From: Varroa destructor
Taxonomy: Eukaryota > Arthropoda > Arachnida > Mesostigmata > Varroidae
Direction of reading: 5' to 3'
NCBI RefSeq assembly: GCF_002443255.2
Contig: NW_019211455.1
Location: forward strand, 41,104,837-41,168,836
Length of the DNA stretch: 64,000 bases
Below, piece by piece: positions 13,532 to 25,344 of the stretch. Under the pieces are notes generated by a model that saw nothing but the letters and a program-made list of their open reading frames with translations, ran no database searches and had not been told where the DNA came from. The position numbers and the translations under genes were made by a program. Positions within the stretch are counted from its first letter, which is position 1. Each line of letters opens with the position of its first letter.

Positions 13532-15481
13532 CTGAGAATTATATTCTCTATTCTATTTCCGTTAAAGTTAGTAATACCAGACTGAAACTTTTATCACTCT
13601 TTCCTAGGCAAGTTCCCCATCCAAAACAACTGGTATCGCTATTTGCTCAACCTGTAATTATTCCTACCATAGAGGCAAAATATCGGTTAAAAAACCCGGA
13701 AAACTTACCTGCGTCACTGACTCGCCGTCGGTGAGGAACGGGGCAATCATCTTCATCAAGACCTGATACCATACAGGTTCATTGATTACATGGACTCCTC
13801 GTATGGTGACGGGCATAGCGCCAGAAGAACTTTCCCCCATCACCTACATATCTTTACCGTACCATATTGATAATTTATTATGTGATCCGATAAGGCATTA
13901 AATCGCTAAAGGCTATACTAACCAAGCAGTTTTAATTTATACACCATTTTACAAGCGCGGTGTAGTATCTATCGAAAGTACTACATGGTTTTCACTTCTC
14001 TAAGTTCTACTCAAGACATACGGTGAAAAAGTTCCATTGATAATGACAATTAGAATGCGAGTGAAATGCCCCGTAAGGGTAATAACAAGCAAATACGACC
14101 GCGAAGAGCATACCTTCGCTAAGCTGGTCGGCACATAACGGATGTATTTGAAGGAGAACTTCTTTAAATCTACAACCATGCGAAACCCACGAACCTGAAA
14201 TGGTTAACAATCCAAATTATTTTATAAGACAATAAAATGAATAATCATATTCGGCGAACGCATTCTGCCCAGTTATCAACCATATGTAAATTGAAATTTA
14301 TTAAAACGGGCTGCTTTAAGTGCATGTATCCAAACGGGTACATTTGGTTCCGTGCAGTGAAGACTACTCCCATTTGAAAATTATCGATCAAACAAGATTC
14401 CATTAGAAACAACAGATACATATAATGAAGTTCATCGTAATTTGACGAGAAGCTTTTGCGTGTTTCACACCATCTAGCATCTTTAATTTCAAAGAGGCTG
14501 ACTTCACTGAAAATCTCTTTCTTCTAAAGAGCACATAATATCCTTGGGGCGGGATCAAATGCAACGTACGGTGATGCCGTTGCTCGGAATATTTAGCTAG
14601 TTCTCGTCTTGGACTTTCATCACGGTAAGCATCTTCAACGGGAAGGTACAAAGGGCGATGATGTTGGATTCCCCTCCCCAGGCAGCTATAAACATTTTTG
14701 AGCCTGAATAAAAGGAAGATAATTATTCTGCGAATAGGAATTATCGACTTTGGCGTATCGGACCTGTCTGAATCGAAAGTATACGCATGTCTGCTATGGT
14801 AAAGTCGTTGTGCTCGGATTCACCGAATCGACACACGTTATGTGATTTGGCCTAACGAACCCACCATGAACAAATATGCCGAACATATAGCAGTGCCTAA
14901 GGCTGATGCCAAACAAAAACCGGACTAAGAGATCGGAGTCGTGGGATCGGTGTTGAAACGATGATTGTATTACAATACAGGATGATGTGAATTAATTGCT
15001 GGAAGAGTCTCCACAATCTCAGAATATAGCCCGACGATCTAGGCTTGGTATTATATGAGCAATTGACTATTAGTTTGTATCTTCCTATTTCTAACCTTAA
15101 CCGAGCTATACACCCTTTATCCTTGCAAACTAATCTAGCGGCATTCAAACGCTTTAAATGAGGTTGATGGCTGTCCTCACCTGTACTTCAGGATCCCTCA
15201 GGAGCATGAGGACTTGCAAAGCCATTGGTGTGTACATTTCCTGAAGGTTGTGCCATCGTGACGGTTCAAAAAATTCGAATGTCGCTACAACGACAGTTGA
15301 ACCTGCCAAAAATGATTAAAAAATTATGCTTTAAACTATGCTTCACTGATAAACAAGATGCATCTCGACAGAACAGCGAGCGAGATACAACTATGGACGA
15401 TCGATAGTCAGCAGGGTAATCTATTCGGGTTATCGTAAGGATAGCATTAATAGGACTTGATCAATTTTATGACCTACAATA

Positions 15482-15528
<47 letters not shown>

Positions 15529-16206
15529 GGGACTAAATCTAAAGCTGAGTTTTTTCGAGGATTGTATTTAATCAATAAAGGATTGTTCGAGGAAGATTTT
15601 TGCATATGCTGTGGCCAGCGGTGATGCTTATATAGGACAACCACCATCGACCGCAATGACAGCTTCAGTTTGGGATGAAAACCTCTAACCACTTGTGTAC
15701 AAAGTATCGACAGGACCATGAATTTTCTTTACTACGCGGTAGGTTCAGCTGTTGAATACAACCATACGACTAGCCAGTTACATAATAATTGCCAAGTGCT
15801 CACCGTCACGCGGATTTTTTTTCGAAAGTATAAATGCTATATCATTGTCGAGCACTGGCTTATAACATAACGAACCGCGATTTATCGGGTAGTAATAAGC
15901 CGGATCAATTGTTCTTAAGCGGAAAAATCGTTGATACGTCTCAATAGCCTTTTCCTCGTTGAACTTGTTCACTCGTAGAAAAGCCATGACGAAAGTGGGC
16001 TCGAGGTATGGCACGAACTGACTTGTCTGCAAAGCTGCCAGCTTCCTCAACAACTTATCAAGAATATGCGGGGTTCGCGAAGGAATCTCGCAGAATTCGC
16101 GCTTAGCTACGTCCTGCCATGACATACAAGGTGATGCAGCTGTCGAGCTCGAGTCTCGATCACTATGAGGATTACCCATTACGGTATCTATTGAAACTGG
16201 CTCCAA
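13244..16206 (-). CDS. CRAL-TRIO lipid-transfer protein, 5 exons, intact
   Basis: Exons (minus): 16206-15804, 15302-15181, 14194-14114, 13843-13709, 13531-13244. All introns are GT..AG and phases match (1,0,0,0), giving 342 aa. Residues 60-110 form a CRAL-TRIO N-terminal helical domain (FVMAFLRVNKFNEEKAIETY). The lipid-binding domain follows: DGSTVVVATFEFFEPSRW, then RDPEVQVRGFRMVVDLKKFS, then MPVTIRGVHVINEPVWY. It closes with HGNDLASLHRIIDRSILPKEFGG, the family's C-terminal LPxEFGG motif (quoted pieces are partial). The length fits alpha-tocopherol transfer protein/clavesin-like members, which carry small hydrophobic ligands between membranes. Ligand cannot be told from sequence. A decayed tandem copy lies at 21.5-23.5 kb. 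The start ATG is the first in the frame. Confidence 0.9.
13709..13843 (-). CDS. CRAL-TRIO gene exon 4
   Basis: Acceptor ATATGTAG|GTGATG; donor CAG|GTAAGT. Encodes 45 residues with PVTIRGVHVINEPVWY and IAPFLTDGE, matching the family's kaihfiN.P..f and PFL blocks. Confidence 0.88.
14114..14194 (-). CDS. CRAL-TRIO gene exon 3
   Basis: Acceptor ACCATTTCAG|GTTC; donor AAG|GTATGC. Encodes 27 residues, VRGFRMVVDLKKFSFKYI and on, the central strand (family pattern G.v.vvDl). Confidence 0.85.
15181..15302 (-). CDS. CRAL-TRIO gene exon 2
   Basis: Acceptor TTTTTGGCAG|GTTC; donor CAG|GTGAGG. Completes the split Gly codon and encodes the first strands of the lipid-binding domain, ending MLLRDPEVQ. Confidence 0.85.
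15479..15528. repeat. (TA)n microsatellite
   Basis: Interrupted TA run just upstream of CRAL-TRIO exon 2, inside intron 1. Confidence 0.95.
15804..16206 (-). CDS. CRAL-TRIO gene exon 1
   Basis: Starts at ATG 16206; encodes the Ser-rich N-terminus and the CRAL-TRIO N domain. Donor G|GTGAGC, phase 1. Confidence 0.88.
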
Positions 16207-18735
16207 GTGGACAATGATGTTAATGAATTGTTGCTATAAAGCAGACGCATTTGAAACACAAAATACGCGTATCGGAAACTCTCGTCAGAATCCTGCGTGT
16301 CGCAGAGAAGTTCTTCTTAGCGAGACAATTACTGATAGCTTCGTTCCACTTCGTTTTTTTCAGTTACCTAGAATTCGTCTGCGTAAAATCTTGCATAGTT
16401 AATTAATCATTTTACTGCAAAATAGATTTTTTTTCGCTGCTTTGAAAACCCGCCATGCTGCTGAGAAATGAGTCCTCCAATTGGGGGACTCGGCTTTCTC
16501 GCTGAAAGCCAATCCACAGCAATCTGTAATAGTCATTGTTAATTGTTAAAATGACTTACGTCTCATCACAAACATCAATAAGGAATTAATTAATAGTAAC
16601 CAGAAGTCAACTAAAAAACGGTTTCATACAGTTCTGCCGTATAGCGCCGGTAAGGCGATAATTTCTTGCGAGCTAGTTTAAATTGCTCAGGCATTCTTGT
16701 GGTTTCGAAGCGTTTGTTGGACATATTTGCCAGTGTCCTTCAAAATGTATTTTCATAATTTTTTTTTATTTATAAGGTCCACACAAGTTAATCCATTGAG
16801 TTTATTTTTAATCAATTAATTGATCCATTTATTCACTGGAACGCCATGATAAGTTAACGCATATCGATTCTAGACATAAGTCACTTTTTTTCTCTCATTA
16901 AGTAAGACCTAACCTTGATCTCCTTAATTAGAAAACGTGATGATTGTGCATGGAAAATTCTAGGACCTTTACAGTGCAGTATCGCTGAGCCTACGCTTAA
17001 TACAGCACGTCGCAACGCTTCTAGGGACTGATTTGAAAAGACATTTTTACAATTGTCTTCAAAGAAACTAAACCCGTCCTTTTAGAGCATGTACTAAACT
17101 TTATGTACCTTTACAGTTTTTTCCTTTTTTTTTTTTAATAATTTAATCGCATTATTATCGCTTTTGTCCGTTTTCCTGTTATGACGATTTTGTCTGGATA
17201 AGCGCTACAAGTTCATTCATGGAAATCTCAGTCGTTCCCCCCAATTAACTGCTGGAAAAAACCGGCCTTTGTGTATACTGATATTGTTTCGAGTTTCGAT
17301 GTGTATCCACTCGAAGAACCCGGAGAAGTTCCGCGTCGCTTTCTTTATTGGTTGGCAGGCAGAAATCGGAATACAAGGAAAAAGTGTCAATATGTGGGGC
17401 GAATTAAGCAGTGCTCACTAGTCCTGTCGGTGGCAGAAAACGAGACTGACACTTGACCTTAAATGTGACCCAATAAAAAAGAATTTTAATCTGGGACACC
17501 ACCGAAGGCCGAATCAACTTACTGATCCTGGGTGATGACATCCACTTCTCACCTTGTCAAATGATGGTCACGTAAAGAAACGGAAAAACAATCGAAGTAC
17601 ATAGCTGGCATAGTATTCCACTAGTACTATAATGAATAAACGAGTCTTAGAGTGCTCAATATCCCATATCATATAGATTCGACGAAATTCATTCGTAATA
17701 CTGAAGCACGCGAAGGATTTCGGGACAATCATATTCATCTTTGTAAGAATGAGCTACGTGGAAAAGCAAGCTCAGAAATACTGACTTAACGTATTCCTAC
17801 TCTGTAATATTTATTATTTTTCAAACGAATAATAATAATAATAACGGGACTGAAATATGATTGGCCGCATCAGAAGCCGTTTGTTGGCCATTGAGATGAA
17901 GAGGATGCAGTGCAACGTAGTTCTCATTTGTTGATTGTTTTTCTTGTAAAAATAACAAACGAAATTTAAACATAGATATTTGAATCTACAAATAATCGGT
18001 ATGTTAAAACTGGTCATTTTCGGGCTTCTTAAGCATCAGAATAGATGTTTTAGAATCGTCATTTATAAGCTCATTTTCTTCTATTAATACAGACGCTTCA
18101 GTGTGGCTGCTCGTCCTATGCATCACCAAAAAGCTCATTAGGTATTTTTATGGTGGTTTATTTTGTGATGTACTTCCTACAAGCAGATATTACACGTAGA
18201 TAGTACACGTACTCGTGTATTACATCCTTCTAGGAGAAATTGACGCTATATTGCTAAGCAAGCTAGTTTAGGACGCAAATTTTCTGTTATCGATTGTTCA
18301 GAGAGATTTTCGCATTCGAATCTTACATTGTAGACGAACTCAGATGGCAGATTTTAATAGAAGTGCTTTTTTCGCACTGTGCTACATTTTTTGGTAGCGT
18401 GACATTGCACCTTAGGTTGGGCACCGGGAAAACGATACCCAAGCTGTACTTTACAATTTCGCTCATCACTGAAATCCATTTATTACAATCGATCGACCTG
18501 AAAGTAGACAAATGGGCAACAGTTGAACTTAAATTATCAATTACCGGTCAATCCTTTCCAAATCTACCCAAGGTAGAAAAGATTATCAATCGAGGTAATT
18601 AAGATTATCAATCAAAGCCCATAGGCATAAGACTAAGAAGTAACAATTCTATTTCGGCCATCGACTTCATCACCGCTGTAGCCAATGTGATTCAACAATG
18701 TGGCACAAGTGCAGCGGCCAGACGGATATCTATAG
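16207..18735. other. 5' flank of CRAL-TRIO gene and spacer between modules
   Basis: No gene seen. The part about 16.74-17.42 kb shares sequence words in order with 23.64-24.2 kb and is therefore the upstream edge of the duplicated module. The plus frame at 18294-18602 (102 codons) has no family match. Confidence 0.5.
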
Positions 18736-21067
18736 GGGACAAGCCATATCTCGTTGAATCGCTCTGGTCGCGTAAATGGTTTACCTAACCAGGTCCCGCG
18801 ATCGATCATCAGTAGATTTGCAGAGCCACTTGTGGCTATTTTAGCTATTTACTTGTACTTCATGAACGGACATGGAAATATGCTTCAGGGGCTGTGCTAG
18901 TTCAGAAAGAGTGACTCTGTCGAACAACTTCACTACCGGAACCATGTCATATAATGATGTACTAAAGTGGTCACGTTTCAAGAAAGTCGTACCTAGCTCA
19001 CACTGAAGTTACTCTGTAACTAATTTTAGGCTTCAGCCATTTATTTACGGATGCTTCTGACGCCAACTAGATGCGTGCTTCAAAGACTGCCCAGTTGTCT
19101 CCTGAATGCATGTTTTAGTGCAAAAGAGGCTGAATATAATACAAGTAATATAACAACGGCTGGTCGCGACTTTCCCACCAGATATTATACTTACACTGGG
19201 ACTAAATACAACTTTCAACTGAATGACCTCGGTATCGCTAAGGTAAGCTTTGAATTTAAGGTAGCCCTGCTTAGAAAAAGGAATGCTTCAGCCAGAGATC
19301 TTTTTTTCCTTTGGTCCATTTAGCTCGGCTCAGGGCTGGATAAAGAATATAGTAAAAGCCATAGACGAGTCACATTTAAAAGGTATACCAGGCGGTTTTA
19401 ATGTTAAAACTACCAGAATATTTTAGAAGTTCTTTTAAGAATGAACGAAGAACGGAATTGATATCTGGGAATTTACCATACAGAAGGAGCCTACTACCAG
19501 TTAGATGCCCCGAAAATGGCGAACGATGAGGTCAGCTCCTAGTGCAAAACAGGAGCTCGCAAAAAACACCTCGGTTCTGGACTTCAACGCTACGAACGGC
19601 CACATACAGCTGGTGATTCCTTCGGTCGTGACTACATCTCGCCAGGCTCGAATATGGTCATCTATCGATATTTAGAGGCAACTAAATATGTGTTTATAAC
19701 TTTGACCACTGATGATTTTTTCAGGTTCATTTCGTACTAAAGAAGGCTTAATTTTGACGGGAGAAATAGAGTTAACGTATGTTAATGAATTAATCCAAAT
19801 TTTCAATAATTTTACCATTTGCTTTGGCAACGAGGCTTCTATTGTTTTAGAGGCTCTGATAAGCATTTAATTGTCACCTCCACACGTTTTGTCTAAGAAA
19901 CTATGAAAAATATAAGAAAATATCTTTAAGAAAGTGAATAAAGAGCATGTAGATAGTGGAATAGGACTAAAAGGAACATACTATTTATCCAGGTTGTATA
20001 TGCACAAAGCGGTCTGAACAAGCAAACCAAGGTATAAGCGAATCCATAAACATCTCAATACTAACTTAAATTTTTTGGCTTCTCCATTACCATTCGGGTA
20101 ACTGGGATCGTATCGAAGTCTATGCATTAGGCATACTGATCGGTCTCCCGCTCACAGTCAGGATATGTATATTGAAATCTGTTTTTAGATGTACAAAATG
20201 GGCTCAATCAGTTCGGTCAATGCATCCAGTCTAGTCGATGTGGATAAGCAGGCATTGTACAAATAGCCAATGTACTACGAATCGCTAGCACACTTCTCGA
20301 AACTTTTTCCCACAAGGATCGCAATTTACCGCATAGAAATCACACTCAACCAGCTGCGTGATGGTATAGTGTTGATGCGTTTACGTGGTATATTCGAGAA
20401 TAGACAGTGGTTTAGGTTTAATCCTAAAAAAACGTTCCTCTCTAGTAATGCTTGATGGAAGCAGCGGACGTTAAACTCGACAATTTTAATTGTGGGTCGT
20501 CCTTGGTCGGACAGGCTTAACTGTTTTTCAAGGGACACGTTCGTCATCCCCAATACATTGACAGCAAGACTGACGCTACTTGTATGATATGTAGATAGGG
20601 ATAGTTAAATAACTTTAGTTGACAGGGTTTCTGGCGTGTATACATGGCATAATAATAAAACTATATGTTTTGTTGCTTGTCTATCCTAATTAACTTGAGT
20701 AGGCCTAACTTATGTGCAGTTTAATACGCATTGAGCTGAGTGTGCATCTGAGGTGCCTTAAGCCTATTTGGGGGTTCTGCGCTGTAAGATTGCTTTACGC
20801 TGAATATAATTTTTGTATAGTAAAGTTTAACGCAAAGTGATCTTTCGTTCTTTAGTATAGAAAACAGTTGACCGAAATTACTGGTATATCATAAAATAAC
20901 TTGAGCTTTTTATGCTTAGCCATTCATAGGCTCGTATTCGAGACACTGTGGCAAATTGCAAGAACAAGCTTCATGCGGTAATCTTTTTTCGCCCAAATAA
21001 TACTAAGGCAACTATTATTACGAACTGCTAGCACGAGGAGGTCTTTAACAAAGTCACGAATTTTCTG
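18736..21067 (+). pseudogene. Glucosylceramidase-like (GBA, GH30) pseudogene, module 2
   Basis: Ordered GBA-like blocks with stops and frameshifts. After an acceptor at 19029 comes GFSHLFTDASDAN then TAG (family GFGGAFTDA..N). GRDFPTRYYTYTGTKYNFQL ends at donor AAG|GTAAGC (19242; family CDFSxRxYTYxDTxxDFxL). Near 19375, SHLKGIPGGF then KFF with stops. At 19451-19492, NGIDIWEFTIQKEP (family GI.xWx.T..NEP, whose Glu is the acid/base; here Glu is kept but Asn is Lys). HIQLVIP lies near 19600 and GNWDRIEVYA near 20100. At 20234-20303, VDVDKQALYK, TAG, PMYYESLAHFSK. AVIFFRPNNTKATII lies near 20980. The gene product would be a lysosomal beta-glucosidase acting on glucosylceramide. I count at least four in-frame stops, so it cannot be functional. 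It converges on the CRAL-TRIO pseudogene. Confidence 0.75.
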
Positions 21068-21469
21068 GGCAATTGATACAAACCGCAGCCGGAAAGCAAG
21101 GCAAATGAATAGTGAAAATTTAACTTACTAGTACGGTAATTGTAAGGAGAACCAACTTCATCATTTGTAACTGAATAACCACATTATTTATGTCATGCAG
21201 AGGTATTTTTTCACTGAGCAAATTCTTATTCTAAAGAGTAAGCCACAGACTTCAGCTTAAATTAATGATGATAAAATTAAAAGTCCAGGGGCTTATGAGT
21301 CATTAAACACACTTTTATCTAAATTTAATAATACCTTTGTACGATATCAAAATTCAAAATCGTGCTTGTCATAATTCAAGTAGAGTATTACAGTTACATG
21401 GTTAGAATTAGAAATGTCTACGCTTCATAACCGAATAATTCGACAATTTAAAGTTGGTAAATGGTGCTA

Positions 21470-23530
21470 CTCTCACGTGTGCACGACCGTAAAGCTTTAA
21501 TAACAGCCATGTTGCTGTGGACAAGCCAATTGCAAATAAATACTTTCTTCGATCTAATCATTCAATAGTTTTGTTAGTAACTCGGGATAACTATCACTTT
21601 AACTTTTCCCAGGTTGTTTTGTGTTCGGTTTTTTCATTTGTGTAAGTTCTAGTGAGCTTCTTTTAAACATAGAGCCCTCTATGAAGCTATTTTCACCATA
21701 AATCGAGTCCACGTTAGTTAATAGAGTTTCAAAATTTCCGAGGCTTCCGGGCTTGTAATCATCACCTAATATACTAATACTTGTCGAGACTTCATTGATA
21801 GACTTTTCTAAATGGCCAGATATTTTGTACTCTAGATCGCTGGCCCTGAGCGTTTTGTTTTGTTACAAGCGCATCATCGCTTCGCAAGTTTCGCTTTAAT
21901 CCCCGATCCCTACCTAATTGTTTTGCAAAAGTCAAGCAGTCGACGATTCGGTGGAGAGAGGCTAAATAAAGTGAAGTTTTCAGAAAAACAAAAATAACAT
22001 ACAACACCATTATGAAGAACTCAATTGGACATGATGTTCTCTAACTGGTTGCTGCCAAAACTAGAAATACCATACCGGCACACCTTATCGTTGCTCTTTT
22101 CGTATATCTCGTAGGTATATGACTGTCACTGCTTTCCACTAGTTCTACTGGGTCTTATGGAGAAACTGTCTTCCGGCCAGGTATCCCACACGCCAAATAC
22201 CAGTTAAAATGTAGCCTGACGAAAATGAATTACCTGTACTACTAACTCGTTGTTGGTAACGAATGGGGCAATTATTGATCTTCATTAAGTCCTAAAACTA
22301 GAAGGGTTCGCTAACCAGCTGGGCTCCTATAATAGTGGTAGGCATAGCGTTGGGAAGACTCTTCTCCACCAGCTGGATGTCTTGATGTGCTACGATGGGG
22401 TGTTACGTTCTGCAATTCTAAATAGTTCGATTTTATTCTGTAGATCCAACGGAAGACGCATACAAAGACTAAGACTGCGAACAAAATGGCACTTACCGGT
22501 GCTATCAAGAAGAAAAGGGTAATGACAACCGTCCTCAATCAAGTTGTTTAGCATGTAACTGATGTATCTGTACGAAAACTCCTCAAAATGAATTTACTCG
22601 ATTTTAAGGATAAACTATGCCACTGTTAAAGGTTTCTTTAACTGAAGCACACGTTCATATTACACAATGACCGATAGCGTTTACTTTAAGAATGACTTTT
22701 ATTAGGAAACTGTTAGCGTCAAACAGAGATCAGCACATGCGATTCTAGGCAAATTTTCTATCGACTTCATATGAAACCTAAGGTCTATATGCGATAAAAA
22801 CATTAACTTTACAAGTTGGTTTTTTCAATTTTTCTTCTTGTGATTTGGGTGCGGACGCTGAAAAATAACTGGAATAAACTTTTTAATCGACTTCGACAAA
22901 TACCAGCGTACGCTGAAGTTCTTCGTCAACATCGGCCAATTTACGTCTGTTCTTAAACTGAGCTGGTAGAATCTAGTAAACCTCACTACAAGGAACATGC
23001 CAATACACTAAACTGATCTTATTTGAACAAAAATTTATCGTTCACTGCCAACCATCTTTCACCTTGAAACAAACCCATTTCACAGGAACCTTTTTAGATG
23101 ACCGATTGTAATTGATGCGACATATTAGGTCTTGACACTCGACACAGGTGATGCTGTTCCATAGAAGAAACGTTTAACTAGAAGGATTTTGTCTCAATAG
23201 GTATCCCGAGTGATAGGGTTACAGACGGCGGTGATGTTAGACCCTCCTTTCTACGCAAAAGCACCTCTGAATAATAGACGATTTACGATGTTCTTATTAT
23301 TTTCCAATAAGAATAAACGACTCATGTAAGGTTGATAGTTGTCGTTAGCGGTACTTGACGTCCCTCAGCAAGAAGCGAAAGAACTTGCAAAGCCGTTAGC
23401 GTGCATGTTAGTTGTCCCCTCCCCCCCACCACCACCACCACGGCGTTCGAAAACCTCATTTGTCGCCATAATAATGACTGGACAATTTAATTGAACTTAA
23501 TTAATTGTCAAAAATGTTGAAAAATTCTAT
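21470..23530 (-). pseudogene. Decayed tandem copy of the CRAL-TRIO gene
   Basis: All of exons 2-5 of the 13.2-16.2 kb gene can be traced in order. Exon 5 copy (about 22000-21740) reads LASLHRIVDCLTFAKQLG where the intact gene has LASLHRIIDRSILPKEFG. Exon 4 copy (about 22380-22225) keeps NAMPTTIIGAQLVSEPF and then hits two TAG codons and a frameshift. Exon 3 copy lies near 22600-22545. Exon 2 copy lies near 23480-23355 with TALQVLSLLAEGRQVP where the donor is destroyed. Intron and 3' flank similarity is also visible, so the copy came from DNA duplication, not retroposition. Exon 1 is missing: similarity jumps from the exon 2 region to the sequence matching 16.74 kb. Confidence 0.8.
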
Positions 23531-25272
23531 TTGATAACGTAGAGTGCAAAAGGATGCATCTGTCGAACTCATAGAAATAGGATTCCTACACAAAACTGTT
23601 TGGCACCTTTAGTGAGTGCCAATAATCGTTCACGAAATGTATTTTCATAATTCGTACACAAAACTAAATATATTTTTCTTAATAAATACTTTGTAACCGA
23701 CAGGATCTCTACCTGAGCCTATGTAAAAATTATTAATTCGTCGACTTATTCATCCAAACATCATGATAACTGAAGGTAGTTCTAGATGTGAATGACCTTT
23801 TACCTATTAAATTAAATCTTTTGCATTCCTTGCTTGAACGTGACTAACAGTGCGATAACTTGTATGGAAAACTTCTACAACTTCCACAATACGGTTGCAT
23901 TGAATAACGCTGAGCATGTTTGTAATCGTCTTCAAAAAGTAAATAAACTCTTGTTTTTTTTTGATTTCCCGCGCGACGGACCGGCGCACCACCAGCGTTT
24001 TCGTCTGCCGACCCGCTACGATGGTGTGGAGCGGTAAGAATTCATTCATTCGTTGGAAGCTTGGTTAGCCCGCCGCAGGTTCCCTCCAATTAAGTCCAAT
24101 TAAAAGATCAGAACTTTTTGGTTCGTGTGTGATGATAGAGCTTTAAACTTCGATGTGTGACCGTTCGAAAAACATGGAAAAGTTTGTGGACTTTTCTTTA
24201 CCTGTAGATCGAAATTGAGGTTGATTTGCGCTGTATTTATTAGTGGCATTAAATATTGCTAGACGAATTTCCGATCGTGCGCATCTATGCATTTAGCTTT
24301 CATTTTTTTATGCGTTTAAAGTTCTAAATGCTCGGAAGCGTTTTAACGCTTGAGCGAATGCGTTAACTGATGGTTACGTATCACTTCTAAGTGTTTCAAA
24401 GCAGAGAAAGGGCCTGCAACAATTAGATTCCATACGGTTATTATTAAAGTGTTCAACTTTAATTATAACCGTATGGAATAGCTTCTAAGAATTGCCTTCA
24501 TAATATCACTGAACTTCACGGAAGTCGATCACCAAATCAGGTGCTATAACAAAATGATATCGCAAAATATGTACTGATATTTATGAGCTACGCTCTAGGT
24601 ACAGGTTGTTTCTCAGTAGAAGGCTACTGTATCGTATGAAAAAGGGCTTACGAAGCTTCAGGGTGTAGCTATTCAATTGTTCTTTTAGCATTAGCAAATC
24701 TAGTATATTTTTGGTATAATGTAATCACGTTTGTCAGAGCTATCACAAAAGCTACCATAAAGCATTTTCTAGAAACATACTTTTGCAAAATAATTCTGGA
24801 ACGATTAAAAACGACAACCATTGTAAAATATACAAATTAAAACTATTTCTATTTCAAGTGCATTTTTAAGCCATTTATTTCAGATTCATTAGATTTAAAA
24901 AAAATACACCCTCAAGCTACTTCCAATTATGATACTGCAAAGTCTTAGCAAATGGTGGAGTAGCGTGTATCATGTATTATCTGGGAACGACTGAGAATAT
25001 TTTTAGAAAGTACGGATTATTCATAGATCTGTAGAGTCAGTATAATCCCAACATTGAACAAAAGGTGCCAATTTTCGAATGAGACAGAAAAATTACCACA
25101 AATTAAGTACCTCACATAAGTAATTTGCTATGCTCAATGAACTCAAGGCAAGTTTAGTTAACACGTAGCATCGTTAGGTGACCCATGTGTAAGACCCGTA
25201 TTCTGTGGCCAGAATAATCTGATTGATTTTAAAATGCACTTCTTTTTTCATTTACTACCTGCTGTTATCAGG
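23530..25272. other. Edge of duplicated module and spacer
   Basis: 23.64-24.2 kb resembles the 5' flank of the intact CRAL-TRIO gene (16.74-17.42 kb). The rest is AT-rich with one strong hairpin (24427-24479) and no gene. Confidence 0.5.
24427..24479. repeat. Near-perfect inverted repeat, 24-nt arms, 5-nt loop
   Basis: Arm 24427-24450 pairs with 24456-24479 at 23 of 24 positions around the loop GTTCA; the arm begins ATTCCATACGGTTAT. Similarity stops at the arm ends. It could be a fold-back transposon relic, a cruciform-prone site or, if transcribed, a short hairpin RNA. The loop is too short for a typical microRNA precursor. Confidence 0.85.
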
Positions 25273-25344
25273 ATGGCGAGTCCATCAATGAGAGAGTTAG
25301 CGCAATCCATCACCGCGACGGGAGAAGCTATTAAGCAATTTCAG
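25273..25344 (+). CDS. Unidentified 139-aa gene, exon 1
   Basis: ATG at 25273, 24 codons, donor CAG|GTAAGT. Confidence 0.65.
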